A stretch of DNA of 34,587 nt from Pseudomonas lini (lineage in GTDB: Bacteria > Pseudomonadota > Gammaproteobacteria > Pseudomonadales > Pseudomonadaceae), in the NCBI RefSeq assembly GCF_030812475.1, contig NZ_JAUSSR010000027.1, forward strand, positions 1 to 34,587, given 5' to 3'. Under the pieces are notes generated by a model that saw nothing but the letters and a program-made list of their open reading frames with translations, made no database searches and was not told where the DNA came from. Shown here piece by piece: positions 23,022-30,922 of the stretch; the stretch's first letter is position 1; each line of letters begins with the position of its first letter. The translations under genes and the position numbers were made by a program.

Positions 23022-24059
23022 ATGCCCGATACCGTACCGCCCGACGTGCTGCCGCCTGATTTGCATTACGTCGATGACACGCTGCCCGGCATCACCCGCC
23101 GGAAACTGCGCGGCAAGTTCTGCTACTTCGATCCCGCGGGCCGGCGCATCACTGACCCGGACGAAATCAAGCGCATCAACGCCCTCGCCGTGCCTCCGGC
23201 CTACACCGATGTGTGGATCTGCGCCGATCCGCGCGGCCACCTGCAAGCCACAGGTCGTGACGCCCGGGGTCGCAAGCAATACCGTTATCACGCGCGCTGG
23301 CGGGAAGTGCGCGATGCCGACAAATACTCGCGCCTTCGGGAGTTCGGTCGCGCCTTGCCCAAACTGCGCCGACAGCTGGAAACGCTGCTGGCGGCGCCGG
23401 GTTTCAGCCGGGACAAGGTCATGGCCACGGTCATCACCTTACTCGACGCGACATTGATTCGCGTCGGTAACACCCAGTATGCGCGGGAAAATCGCTCCTA
23501 TGGTCTGACCACCCTGCGCAGGCGTCACGTCGAGATCAATGGCAGTGCGATCCTGTTCCAGTTCCGAGGCAAAAGCGGTGTTGAACATCAGATCACCGTG
23601 AAAGACCGGCGCCTGGCGCGAATCATCAAGCGCTGCCAGGAAATTCCCGGACAGAACCTGTTTCAGTATCTCGATGAGAACGGCGAGCGGCACAGCATCA
23701 GCTCCTCCGACGTCAACGCCTACCTGCAGACCCTGACCGGCGCCGACTTCACCGCCAAGGATTACCGCACCTGGGCTGGCAGCGTCCTGGCGTTGTCGGT
23801 ACTGCGTCAATTGCAATGGGAGCCGGAATCGGACGCCAAGCGCCATGTGGTGGAGATGGTGAAAAACGTCGCCCGGCAACTGGGCAACACCCCGGCGGTC
23901 TGTCGCAAGTGCTACATCCATCCGGCGGTGCTCGATGGGTTTCTAATCGGCGCCCTGGCCGAGTTGCCGCGCACGAGAACACGCAAAGGACTCAGGGCAG
24001 AGGAAGTCGGGCTGGCGATCTTTCTCGAGAAAATGATCGCCGCCGCTGACAAACCCTGA
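23022..24059 (+). CDS. DNA topoisomerase IB, bacterial poxvirus-like
   Basis: This 345-residue enzyme relaxes supercoils through a 3'-phosphotyrosine intermediate and belongs to the small bacterial type IB group. The N-terminal domain includes KLRGKFCYFDPAGRRITDPD. The catalytic domain has YGLTTLRRRHVEI, FRGKSGVEHQITVKDRRLAR, DYRTWAGSVLAL and the nucleophile tyrosine in CYIHPAVLDGF. The start ATG at 23022 has AAGGA about ten bases upstream. It lies about 90 bases after modC in the same direction, with no terminator seen between them, but a shared transcript is not proven. Confidence 0.93.
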   Translation: MPDTVPPDVLPPDLHYVDDTLPGITRRKLRGKFCYFDPAGRRITDPDEIKRINALAVPPAYTDVWICADPRGHLQATGRDARGRKQYRYHARWREVRDADKYSRLREFGRALPKLRRQLETLLAAPGFSRDKVMATVITLLDATLIRVGNTQYARENRSYGLTTLRRRHVEINGSAILFQFRGKSGVEHQITVKDRRLARIIKRCQEIPGQNLFQYLDENGERHSISSSDVNAYLQTLTGADFTAKDYRTWAGSVLALSVLRQLQWEPESDAKRHVVEMVKNVARQLGNTPAVCRKCYIHPAVLDGFLIGALAELPRTRTRKGLRAEEVGLAIFLEKMIAAADKP

Positions 24060-24164
24060 CTGGCGCCATACCAGCGCTTAACCGACGAACTGACCGTTGA
24101 TTTTTTGCATGATCGCAAATGGCTTCTATGCTTGTTCTGGACACGTATCACCTGCGGTGACGCC

Positions 24165-24386
24165 ATGGAAGACATATTCGTCGTGAAGCGCTGCAACAAG
24201 ATCGTCATTCATGGACGCCGAGTCGGGGAAAACACTCATCCTCCCCCTGACGCCGCCTTCTGGTATCGCATTTTCGATACGCGCACCCGCGGTTTTATGG
24301 GCGACGGCTTCGATCTGGAAGTAGACGCCCAAGGTGTCTGCCGGCAGCTGAATGCAAGGTCGCAGATGACCGCCCCACAAGGCTGA
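24165..24386 (+). CDS. Small protein, unknown
   Basis: This 73-residue protein starts MEDIFVVKRCNKIVIHGRRV. The frame is open from 24105, but the residues before 24165 look non-coding. The segment AFWYRIFDTRTRGFMGDGFDLEVD suggests a small beta-sheet protein. The ribosome site is weak. A terminator follows about 50 bases after the stop, which supports a transcript. Not recognised. Confidence 0.55.
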   Translation: MEDIFVVKRCNKIVIHGRRVGENTHPPPDAAFWYRIFDTRTRGFMGDGFDLEVDAQGVCRQLNARSQMTAPQG

Positions 24387-24432
24387 AGTCCGGGTCTATA
24401 CTGAAAAATGCTGAAGGATCAGCGACCCCACC

Positions 24433-24469
24433 GGTAGAAAGCTCGCTCCCAGCGGGCTTTTTGCTACCA
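24433..24469 (+). terminator. Rho-independent terminator
   Basis: GCTCGCT pairs with AGCGGGC (one G-T pair) around CCC, then T5. The hairpin extends outward through GGTAG and CTACC. Confidence 0.75.
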
Positions 24470-24501
24470 CTGACAAGGTGTCTTCAACGGAGGTGTTTGC
24501 C

Positions 24502-24732
24502 ATGTCCGAAAAAGAGTCCATCACCACCCTGCTCACCCTGCTTGACTCACGTCAGGCTCGCTTGGCCGCGGCGTGCAAGGAAATCGCCGACTGGGTCGAC
24601 CATCAAGGCGGGCACCCGACCGCGCTCAGGATTCGTGACCGTCTGAATGACATCGAAAAGGACACGCCACTGATTCGCAACACGCTGTCCTCGCTCAAAC
24701 CTGTCGACCCGCCCCTGCCGCGGTTCAGATGA
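24502..24732 (+). CDS. Small helical protein, unknown
   Basis: This 76-residue protein starts MSEKESITTLLTLLDSRQAR; GGAGG eight bases upstream fixes the ATG at 24502. It is almost entirely helical, with heptad-like spacing (LLDSRQARLAAACKEIADWV and IRDRLNDIEKDTPLIRNTL), and ends in a proline-rich tail. It is probably a small cytosolic oligomer. It has its own terminator at 24843. The family is not recognised. Confidence 0.7.
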   Translation: MSEKESITTLLTLLDSRQARLAAACKEIADWVDHQGGHPTALRIRDRLNDIEKDTPLIRNTLSSLKPVDPPLPRFR

Positions 24733-25042
24733 TTCGACCCGGGCAAACGGTTCAGGAGCACGGCCTGATTCAGGACGCATGAACGGCAACGATCGGTTAC
24801 CGGATGCGTCCTTGCCTGAGTGTTTCGCGTGATATCCGACAACCCGACCTGGCGTCGGGATTTTTTTGCCTGATATTTCCTTTCACATCGCTTTCACAAC
24901 TCACCCTCTACAGTGGCCTCACTCCTTTTGAAGCATCCCTTGGCCCGCCCGCATGCGAGCCTTTTTTTTGCCCGCAATCCGGTCAACGAACGTAAACACC
25001 GGCGGGGGGTCAAATGATCACACGTCACGAAGGAGACGTCTG
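24733..25042. other. 310-bp gap with terminator
   Basis: No gene is seen here. The segment contains the terminator at 24843-24867, then an AT-richer stretch (about 24870-24930) that may hold the promoter of the gene at 25043. Confidence 0.5.
24843..24867 (+). terminator. Rho-independent terminator
   Basis: CCCGAC, loop CTGGC, GTCGGG, A, then T7. It ends the transcript of the gene at 24502-24732. Confidence 0.85.
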
Positions 25043-25327
25043 ATGGTCACCCACTTCAAAATCGGCGGGCATCTGGCCTGCGGTCACAAAGGCAGCAATC
25101 TCACTTCCACCCGCGAACTGAATCGGGTGAAATGCAGAAGCTGCCGCAATACCGATGCCTTCAAGGAAGCGCGCAAAAACCAGCGCAACGCTGCACGCCG
25201 CGCCTCACGAAAAACCCGAGTCACCCCTACTGCCACCGACTGGCGCACGGCCTGGACCGAGCGGCTCACTGCCATGGCCGGACAGCAACGCTTGCCCCGG
25301 GGTTTTACCGGTCAGCCTTTCGTATAG
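25043..25327 (+). CDS. Small basic protein with a possible zinc site, unknown
   Basis: This 94-residue protein starts MVTHFKIGGHLACGHKGSN. A GGAG about eight bases upstream supports the ATG at 25043. A C-G-H group (LACGHKG) and a C-x2-C pair (VKCRSCRNTD) about 20 residues apart look like a small zinc knuckle. A very basic stretch follows (ARKNQRNAARRASRKTR). Such a protein could bind nucleic acid (inferred). The family is not recognised. Confidence 0.65.
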   Translation: MVTHFKIGGHLACGHKGSNLTSTRELNRVKCRSCRNTDAFKEARKNQRNAARRASRKTRVTPTATDWRTAWTERLTAMAGQQRLPRGFTGQPFV

Positions 25328-25337
25328 CTGACTGGCC

Positions 25338-25372
25338 GGGCGGCCGCGTCGAATTCAATCGGTCGGCCGCCC
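25338..25372. other. GC-rich inverted repeat
   Basis: GGGCGGCCG (25338-25346) faces CGGCCGCCC (25364-25372) with a 17-base loop, just after the stop of the 25043 gene. There is no T-run, so it may be a transcript-stabilising hairpin, not an intrinsic terminator. Confidence 0.5.
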
Positions 25373-25484
25373 ACTACAAGAACGCTCAAATCAGCAAATC
25401 GGATGGAACAAGGCTGTTCGTCATGTTTCGAAAGTTATAAGCCCCTGACCTTCCAGGCAGGGCACTACTGGAGAGGAAATCCTG

Positions 25485-25913
25485 ATGAACAGTAGATTTG
25501 TGCTTCTGCTTGCCTGCCTGAGCCCCACCCTGACGATGGCCCAGGGGTGCGACGTGCTGACCCGATCCCAGAGCCCTTCCGTACCGGTTATCGAGACCCA
25601 CACCTGCTATGAATACAAAGGCATGCCGGTGGACGCCATCGACTGGTCCTGCAGCAACGAAAGCCGGGAGATGCTGACCAGCACCAAGAAAAAAGTCGCG
25701 CAGTGCGGCGATCGTTACCAGGCCACGTGCATGGGCACCGTGACGCCTGAATCCCTGGCCAATCCCCAGTCCGTCAGCAAGGACAAAAACAGCAAGGCGC
25801 TGAACATCCCGAAAGATGCGCAAATCATTACCTATTACTACGGCGCTGAAAATCTCGGGCAATCGAAGGTCGACTGCGAAACCGGCGGTGGCAACTGGAA
25901 ACAGAAACAGTGA
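25485..25913 (+). CDS. Exported cysteine-rich protein, unknown
   Basis: This 142-residue protein has the signal peptide MNSRFVLLLACLSPTLTMAQ, with probable cleavage before GCDVL. GGAGAGG lies about ten bases upstream of the ATG. The mature part has seven cysteines (GCD, TCY, SCS, QCG, TCM, DCE among them), so several disulfides are likely in the periplasm. A WSCSNESREMLTSTKKKVAQ segment and a YYYG motif are the most distinctive. The family is not recognised. Confidence 0.75.
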   Translation: MNSRFVLLLACLSPTLTMAQGCDVLTRSQSPSVPVIETHTCYEYKGMPVDAIDWSCSNESREMLTSTKKKVAQCGDRYQATCMGTVTPESLANPQSVSKDKNSKALNIPKDAQIITYYYGAENLGQSKVDCETGGGNWKQKQ

Positions 25914-26112
25914 CGGGCGCTGTGTCTGCTCACCGAGGTACTTGATGGCCGCACTTGCCGGTGGCCGATGGAGTACAGTAGGCGCCGGGACGGCACGGAA
26001 TTCAGCTATGCCGTTCGGCGCACGGCTGCCTGCGCAGCAGGTCCTGCAACGCAGGAAAACGGGATAGGTCTCGAAATTTTCAAGCGTGCTTATTAGATGC
26101 CAACTGCCCCCA

Positions 26113-26508
26113 CTAATGCACAGTAAACTTGTTATTGGTCGTCTTTTTCATCTGATCGACCAGCCAGACTGAAGCACCGTCGCTATGCGCTGTGCTGCAT
26201 TCCTCACCATACTTTTCATAACTGACACAGATAACATCGCCTGCAACTTTCCAACGGCCTTTCTCTACTCTATCGCTGGCAATCTGGATTTTCGCAGTCC
26301 CGTCACGATTCAAGGTCTCCCAGAAATCATGACCTTTGGCCGTTACGCTGGTGAGCTTGCGACCGATAAGCGTCTGTTCTATCTCGGCGCCGCTTAACTG
26401 CTTGGCACCGGCTGGAGGCGGCAAATGGGCATCGTTGGGCGTCTGGGGACCGGAAGAGCACCCCGTCAGAAAAAGCGCCATGGCAAGGGTAGTCAATAGC
26501 TTGAACAT
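26113..26508 (-). CDS. Lipoprotein, unknown
   Basis: In this 131-residue protein the signal MFKLLTTLAMALFLTGC has a lipobox (LTGC) with lipidation at Cys17. I chose the ATG at 26508 because GAGGTGG lies just upstream; the longer open frame has no signal. After a proline-rich linker (HLPPPAGAKQ) comes a domain with LIGRKLTSVTAKGHDFWETL, then GRWKVAGDVICVSYEKYGEE. That pattern resembles small periplasmic beta-barrel-like stress proteins, but I cannot name a family with confidence. Confidence 0.75.
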   Translation of the reverse strand: MFKLLTTLAMALFLTGCSSGPQTPNDAHLPPPAGAKQLSGAEIEQTLIGRKLTSVTAKGHDFWETLNRDGTAKIQIASDRVEKGRWKVAGDVICVSYEKYGEECSTAHSDGASVWLVDQMKKTTNNKFTVH

Positions 26509-26724
26509 CACGTCCACCTCTTTATCTGCCTGTGCGAACACTGGAAATATTAAGGTTAGATACATACTACTGGCGCAATATATTTTCTGATTATTAGCGC
26601 TATAGCGCGCCATCGCGAACGATAGTCGTATCGTGTCAATTTGTTGGCAACAATGCATTTCATCAACTAGGATTCGTAGCTCATCACGCGTCTTCTTAAT
26701 CAGGCGTCAATCAGGGAGAGATAG

Positions 26725-26934
26725 ATGAAATCCATTCGTGCTGCCGAGAAAACCTATCGAGCATGGTCCAGCCCGATCCTGCTCGAACTCAAGGCGCGAG
26801 AGCATCAACTGGATCCGGATGCCCGGCAGGCCCTGCAAAACGTCTTGGTGGAGAGAAGACTGGTGAATGTCGGCAATCCTTCAGGGGGTGATCGGCGCAA
26901 ACCTGATCCAACACCGGGTGGAGGTCAACCCTAG
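26725..26934 (+). CDS. Small protein, unknown
   Basis: This 69-residue protein starts MKSIRAAEKTYRAWSSPILL with GGGAGAG just upstream. The N-terminal half is helical (LELKAREHQLDPDARQALQN). The C-terminal 20 residues are a disordered Gly/Pro/Arg tail. No signal peptide and no family recognised. It lies 89 bases ahead of the next gene, so the two may be co-transcribed. Confidence 0.6.
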   Translation: MKSIRAAEKTYRAWSSPILLELKAREHQLDPDARQALQNVLVERRLVNVGNPSGGDRRKPDPTPGGGQP

Positions 26935-27023
26935 ATGTGTTGAAGGTCGCCAACAGGGCAGTGGTCAAGCAGCCACGACCGTAGCAGACACAGTGGGCTG
27001 GCGATTGGAAAGAGGTTGCGCAA

Positions 27024-27467
27024 GTGAAAGGCAAATTACTGGGTGCCGCCGCCACCTTGGCGATCATTGGTGCCGTGACATACGGGTTGAGAACCTGGGA
27101 AGCCAGCGAGAACCCGCAGCGGGATGAATCGTGCAAGATTGCCCAGCAGCGTTTGAAAACCTTGGAAATCCAGGTGCGAGCGTTGGCGGCGGGACTTTCA
27201 GTCGATGGTTACGCCGAGGCCGAGAAGGCAGAGGTCGGCAAGCTGGTCCACGCCCTCGATACGGCCAAAAGCGAGCAAGAGGTCGAGGCGGTCATCGAGG
27301 CGCACGCCGCCACGGTCAAAGCCCAGGTTGACGCTTCGGATGCCGAGGTGAAATCCCGTGGCGATCAACTGTTTCTCGAACAGCGGCTGAAAGAACAGCG
27401 AATAACGGCCGACGTCAAACAGGAGCTCAAGCGCGCCGAGAAGGCGGTCGCTACGGCCTGTAATTGA
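27024..27467 (+). CDS. Membrane-anchored helical protein, unknown
   Basis: This 147-residue protein starts with GTG at 27024 and has AGAGG upstream. One N-terminal hydrophobic segment (LLGAAATLAIIGAVTYGL) anchors it; the rest is a charged helical region with coiled-coil character (AEKAEVGKLVHALDTAKSEQ, and QRLKEQRITADVKQELKRAE). Two cysteines (SCKIA, ATACN) lie at the ends of the soluble part. It is probably periplasmic with an inner-membrane anchor. Confidence 0.65.
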   Translation: MKGKLLGAAATLAIIGAVTYGLRTWEASENPQRDESCKIAQQRLKTLEIQVRALAAGLSVDGYAEAEKAEVGKLVHALDTAKSEQEVEAVIEAHAATVKAQVDASDAEVKSRGDQLFLEQRLKEQRITADVKQELKRAEKAVATACN

Positions 27468-27583
27468 TTCCCTGGCATTTCCTGCCGGCAAACGACAGGC
27501 ACCCACCGCTCGTCCGCTGCCCAGCACCATTTCGTCGCCGATTCTTCCAATGCTGTGTTAACCACATGCAAGGAAGACTCACC

Positions 27584-27874
27584 ATGATCAAGCATAAAAT
27601 TGCAGCGCTCACGCTTGCAGGCCTTGTCTCTGCCGGCTCGCTGTATGCGGTCGCAGCAGACAGCACCTCCACGGGGTCGACTTCCACCGATGGCACCAGC
27701 CAGACCCGTGAACCGGCGCCAAAAAGCACAAATGCCGATCCGGACGCCGCCTCGCTCCCCAAAGGAGCCGATGGCGGTACCACGGATAGCGGGCCAACGC
27801 CTGCCGGTTCCAAACCAGGCGGTGCCGACAAGGCTGGAGGCGGTAGCAGCAGCGGAGGCGGTGGTGGCAGCTAG
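27584..27874 (+). CDS. Small secreted low-complexity protein, unknown
   Basis: In this 96-residue protein the signal peptide MIKHKIAALTLAGLVSAGSL, then YAVA, is cleaved before ADSTS. The mature part is disordered, rich in Ser, Thr, Gly, Pro and Asp, and ends in a Gly/Ser run. I chose the ATG at 27584, with AAGGA about 11 bases upstream. Such proteins recur next to small stress genes in Pseudomonas, but I can assign no function. Confidence 0.65.
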   Translation: MIKHKIAALTLAGLVSAGSLYAVAADSTSTGSTSTDGTSQTREPAPKSTNADPDAASLPKGADGGTTDSGPTPAGSKPGGADKAGGGSSSGGGGGS

Positions 27875-27909
27875 TGGGATGACTCGGGGCGTTTGTACAG
27901 CCTCGATTC

Positions 27910-27942
27910 CTTGTGGGAGCGAGACAGGCTTGCCGGCGAATA
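27910..27942. repeat. Single REP-like unit
   Basis: CCTTGTGGGAGCGAGACAGG, then CTTGCCGGCGAATAGG. It marks the boundary between the small-gene region and the hicAB region. Confidence 0.6.
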
Positions 27943-28038
27943 GGTGCATCAGTCGAGGTCGATGCCGGATGTCAGTTCACTTTCGTCTGAATGCCGCCGA
28001 AAGCCGGCTCGCTCTCACACTGGATCTTCGGCGCTTCG

Positions 28039-28380
28039 CTACGCACGATGCTCAAGGTATTCGCTCAAAGCCTTTCGCGTCAGATCATTCAAGGAAATGC
28101 TCAGCTGGGTAGCAGCCACACTGGCAGCCAGGTGCAGGTCATGCCCTACCCTTACGTTGAACGAGCCCTTGCACGGAATCTCTGGCTCCTGCCCGAGTGA
28201 TGCGCAGGTATCAAGGTAGTCGTCCACTGCATCACGGAACGCTTGGCTCAGCTCTGCAACAGTCTCGCCTTCATAGCTAACCAGAGCGCGAATGAACTGA
28301 AGCTTGCCGAACAGGCAATTATCCTCAGGGCTGGCCTCGATGGAGCCGTAATAGCTACGGTGCTGCAACATAGTGCTCAT
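28039..28380 (-). CDS. hicB: HicB-family antitoxin
   Basis: This 113-residue antitoxin should neutralise HicA and repress the operon. The N-terminal part has the partial RNase H-like HicB fold (SYYGSIEASPEDNCLFGKLQ, then ALVSYEGETVAELSQAFRDA). The C-terminal part has a ribbon-helix-helix (GSFNVRVGHDLHLAASVAAT, then SISLNDLTRKALSEYL). Its ATG shares one base with the hicA stop (TGATG), so translation is coupled. An ATG three codons later could also be used. Confidence 0.9.
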   Translation of the reverse strand: MSTMLQHRSYYGSIEASPEDNCLFGKLQFIRALVSYEGETVAELSQAFRDAVDDYLDTCASLGQEPEIPCKGSFNVRVGHDLHLAASVAATQLSISLNDLTRKALSEYLEHRA

Positions 28381-28628
28381 CAGATCAATCCTCCTGCTTT
28401 CAGGTGCTCGATTACCTGCCGTTTGACGTAAGCCTTCAGTTCGTTGCCCGGATGTGGCTTGTGCAGGTTGATCATCGCCCGTGGGTTGCCGTTGTCGAAT
28501 TTTACCCGACTGCCGTTACCCTCGATCGGGTGGTATCCAAGCCCACCTAGTAGCGTGACCAGTTCCGTCCAAGTGAATCCTGCTTGCTTGTTCAGCAGCT
28601 TCGCGAGCAGCTTTTGTTGCTTGGACAT
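28380..28628 (-). CDS. hicA: HicA-family mRNA interferase toxin
   Basis: This 82-residue toxin cleaves mRNA. The family helix FTWTELVTLLGGLGYHPIEG precedes the strand GSRVKFDNGNPRAMINLHKP, which carries the catalytic-type histidine in LHKPHPGNELK. I chose the ATG at 28628, with GGAGG nine bases upstream; the frame extends 17 codons further with no signal. It is first in the hicAB operon behind a 22-bp palindrome. The pair sits on accessory DNA next to an integrase remnant. Confidence 0.9.
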   Translation of the reverse strand: MSKQQKLLAKLLNKQAGFTWTELVTLLGGLGYHPIEGNGSRVKFDNGNPRAMINLHKPHPGNELKAYVKRQVIEHLKAGGLI

Positions 28629-28641
28629 TGGACCTCCGCAT

Positions 28642-28663
28642 ATGCGACTAATTTTAGTTGCAT
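28642..28663. promoter_or_regulatory. Palindrome ahead of hicAB, candidate HicB operator
   Basis: ATGCGACTAA, TT, TTAGTTGCAT: the arms match at nine of ten positions. It lies 14 bases upstream of the hicA start codon. Confidence 0.65.
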
Positions 28664-28704
28664 AGTCGTGACAGGTCAAGCAATCCTGTCAAGCTGGCAC
28701 AGGC

Positions 28705-29148
28705 CCGTATCTGACTGGCCAACGCGTGACCGACACCCGATTACTGGACAAGAGGGATGTCCGCGACGGCCAAATTTGGGTGCTGCAGGGCAAGACGAAT
28801 GCAAAACGTCGGATCGAGATAACTGGCGAACTGAAGGATTTGATCGATCGAATTATGTCCAGGAAGGCAGGACACAAGGTCCGCTCGACACGGATGGCCG
28901 TTACGGAGGATGGCACGCCGATGTCAGTGACGATGTTACGGGGAAGGTTTGACTTGGCCAGAGAGGCCGCCGGCGTTGCGAAGTCCGAGTTTCAAATGCG
29001 TGATTTACGCGCTAAAGCTGCTACGGACAAAGCCGAATCAAGCGGGGACATCATGCAGGCTTGAGATCAACTTGGGCATACTACCGTCGTTATGACCGGG
29101 CAATACATCCGCAATCGGAAAGGAAAGAAAGTCTCTCCTACGAAGTGA
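28705..29148 (+). pseudogene. Truncated tyrosine integrase with in-frame TGA
   Basis: Only the C-terminal half of a phage/island integrase remains. Homology starts at YLTGQRVTDTRLLDKRD (28708) with the catalytic Arg and continues through WVLQGKTNAKRRIEITGELK. The TGA at 29062-29064 interrupts the frame, and the same frame then continues as DQLGHTTVVMTGQYIRNRKG to a stop at 29146. That stretch includes the expected H-x10-Y tail (LGH, then QYIRNR). A CGA arginine changed to TGA is the simplest explanation. The N-terminal domain is missing; hicA lies directly beyond the break. The gene points at tRNA-Leu, the usual integrase placement. Confidence 0.88.
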
Positions 29149-29149
29149 A

Positions 29150-29178
29150 TTGCGACCCAACTCTAATTTTGCGACCCA
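29150..29178. repeat. Paired direct repeats TTGCGACCCA, candidate integrase arm sites
   Basis: TTGCGACCCA occurs at 29150-29159 and 29169-29178 (19-base period), right after the integrase remnant and about 54 bases from the tRNA-Leu 3' end. A similar pair (TTGCGGAAC) lies before tRNA-Cys at 32389. Confidence 0.6.
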
Positions 29179-29186
29179 GAAACAAA

Positions 29187-29227
29187 CAAGGGTTTGCATC
29201 AGCTTTCGCCCGCAAACCCTTGATTTT
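29187..29227. terminator. Bidirectional terminator beside tRNA-Leu
   Basis: The 11-bp stem CAAGGGTTTGC pairs with GCAAACCCTTG, with T-rich sequence on both sides. On the minus strand it begins about five bases after the tRNA-Leu CCA end. Confidence 0.8.
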
Positions 29228-29231
29228 TAAA

Positions 29232-29318
29232 TGGTGCCCGAAGCCGGAATCGAACCGGCACGCCCTTACGAGCGGGGGATTTTAAGTCCCATGCGTCTAC
29301 CAGTTTCGCCATTCGGGC
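29232..29318 (-). tRNA. tRNA-Leu (anticodon TAA)
   Basis: This 87-base tRNA includes an encoded CCA. The acceptor GCCCGAA pairs with TTCGGGC. The anticodon loop CTTAAAA gives TAA between GGGA and TCCC. The long variable arm (CCCGCTCGTAAGGGC region) is typical of leucine tRNAs, and the T arm contains GGTTCGATTCC. Confidence 0.96.
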
Positions 29319-29474
29319 GGTAGCGCGGTGAAGCGGTCTGAACAGTGCCAATTACGAGCTGGCAGATCTGACCCTTGTGCTGCAGAGGTGGAAATATATA
29401 CATCCATCCCCGGTGAAGCAAGTTCGCAGATGCCCATTTCAAGACTAAATCTTGCCGGAGACTGCAAATAAAAA

Positions 29475-29502
29475 AGCTCCGTAAATCATAGATCTACGGA
29501 GC
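29475..29502 (-). terminator. Terminator downstream of the tRNA-Cys fragment
   Basis: AGCTCCGTA pairs with TACGGAGCT (nine bp), with a T6 run in the minus direction. It resembles the terminator at 32442-32476 in position and loop sequence. Confidence 0.75.
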
Positions 29503-29512
29503 TTGTTTAAAC

Positions 29513-29561
29513 TGGAGGCCGAAATCGGAATCGAACCGGCGTAGGTGGATTTGCCATCCAC
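29513..29561 (-). pseudogene. tRNA-Cys 3' fragment, att-site copy
   Basis: These 49 bases match the 3' part of the tRNA-Cys at 32482-32530 at 46 positions, covering the anticodon stem, T arm, acceptor strand and CCA. The 5' half (acceptor and D arm) is absent, so it cannot be a working tRNA. It is best read as the displaced end of tRNA-Cys left by element insertion. Confidence 0.85.
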
Positions 29562-29644
29562 GCTACAAAGCTAAGTAGATCAACAGCTTAGCATAATAAA
29601 TGTTGTGCAAGCTACTGATTTTCAACGACCTGCAGTCCGCGTAA

Positions 29645-30922
29645 TTAGCGGCAAGATATCTTCCACAATTGATCCAGCCGCGTGGTGTAGCTTTGGCTCA
29701 TCATTTCCCGCCTCATACCCCAATCAGGGTTGATCGGCACACTCGCTGCGCGCACCGTTCCTCTCCCCCATCGCCCATTGATCTCATCCAACACCGCCAT
29801 GACTCTCGATGCCTCGGCCGGCTGTGAGGTCGCAAACAAATCATCGGTATACTCACCTGGTTGGCAGAGATTAAGCAGCATCACCTCTGCCTTGCTGTAG
29901 TTGAAGCCCGGCCGGAACAAGCGATCAAGCGCGTCGACCGCCAACTTGATCAGTAGACGTACGTCATCGGTCGGGTAAGGCAGATCGACTACCACACCGT
30001 TCGCGTATTTGGCTTCCTCCGGGTTGAACATGCCGGTACGAATGCTGACGCGGATCTTCTTGCACAGCGAATTCTGGGCTCGCAGTTTTTCCGAGGCGCG
30101 CATCATGTAGGTGGCCACCGCTTCCTTGATAGGTGGCAGCTCCTGCAGGCGCTTGCCAAACATCCGGCTGCAGCAGATCTCCTGTTTGGGCGGGTCGGGT
30201 TCGTCGAGCTCCAGGCATGGCGTGCCCGCCAACTCTCGGGCCGTCTTCTCGATCACCACGCTGAAATTTTTTCGCAGCATCCAGGGGTCGGACTTGGCCA
30301 AGTCCATGGCGGTCTTGATGCCCATGGCATCCAGGTGCATTTTCATCTTGCGCCCGACGCCCCATACCTCAGCTACATCGGTGTTACGAAGCACCCAGGC
30401 ACGCTTGGTCGGGTCACAGATGTTCACTACGCCGCCGGTATGTGCCTGGAGCCGCTTGGCCGTGTGGTTGGCCAGCTTGGCTAAAGTTTTGGTGGGTGCA
30501 ATACCAACGCCGACCGGGATGCCCGTGCAGCGCAGCACCCGGCTGCGAATCCGACGTCCAAGCCCGTCAAGATCACCGATACCAGTGAGGTCGGCGAATG
30601 CTTCATCGATGCTATACACCTCAACCGCCGGCACCATTGACTCAATCAGCGTCATCACACGCTCACTCATATCGCCATACAGTGCGTAATTCGACGAAAA
30701 CGCGATGATGCCGTGCTGCTTGAGCTTGTGCTTGATCTGAAAATACGGCTCGCCCATCTTCACGAAAGGTTTGGCATCGTAGCTTCGGGCGATGACGCAG
30801 CCATCGTTGTTCGACAGCACCACAATGGGCACCTTGGCCAGGTCGGGGCGGAACACCCGTTCGCAGCTGGCATAAAAACTGTTGCAGTCGATCAGGCCGA
30901 ATACAGGCGACACCTTAGACAT
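29645..30922 (-). CDS. umuC: DNA polymerase V catalytic subunit UmuC-like
   Basis: This 425-residue Y-family translesion polymerase is close to the E. coli UmuC length. The polymerase motifs are FGLIDCNSFYASCERVFRPD (metal site), VVLSNNDGCVIARSYDAKPF, the acidic pair YSIDEAFADL, PVGVGIAPTKTLAKLANH and VWGVGRKMKMHLDAMGI (helix-hairpin-helix). A little-finger domain follows with KKIRVSIRTGMF. The start is ATG 30922, which overlaps the umuD end by eight bases as is usual for umuDC. The open frame extends 20 codons further upstream, inside umuD. It is transcribed from the LexA-boxed promoter ahead of umuD. Confidence 0.94.
   Translation of the reverse strand: MSKVSPVFGLIDCNSFYASCERVFRPDLAKVPIVVLSNNDGCVIARSYDAKPFVKMGEPYFQIKHKLKQHGIIAFSSNYALYGDMSERVMTLIESMVPAVEVYSIDEAFADLTGIGDLDGLGRRIRSRVLRCTGIPVGVGIAPTKTLAKLANHTAKRLQAHTGGVVNICDPTKRAWVLRNTDVAEVWGVGRKMKMHLDAMGIKTAMDLAKSDPWMLRKNFSVVIEKTARELAGTPCLELDEPDPPKQEICCSRMFGKRLQELPPIKEAVATYMMRASEKLRAQNSLCKKIRVSIRTGMFNPEEAKYANGVVVDLPYPTDDVRLLIKLAVDALDRLFRPGFNYSKAEVMLLNLCQPGEYTDDLFATSQPAEASRVMAVLDEINGRWGRGTVRAASVPINPDWGMRREMMSQSYTTRLDQLWKISCR

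Noticed and set aside
21270..23291. 673-codon open frame opposite modB and modC
   Set aside because: Antisense shadow of two genes with complete ABC transporter motifs.
29513..29561. A second working tRNA with anticodon GGC
   Set aside because: Only the 3' half is present; no acceptor 5' strand or D arm can be found upstream. It is a fragment of tRNA-Cys.
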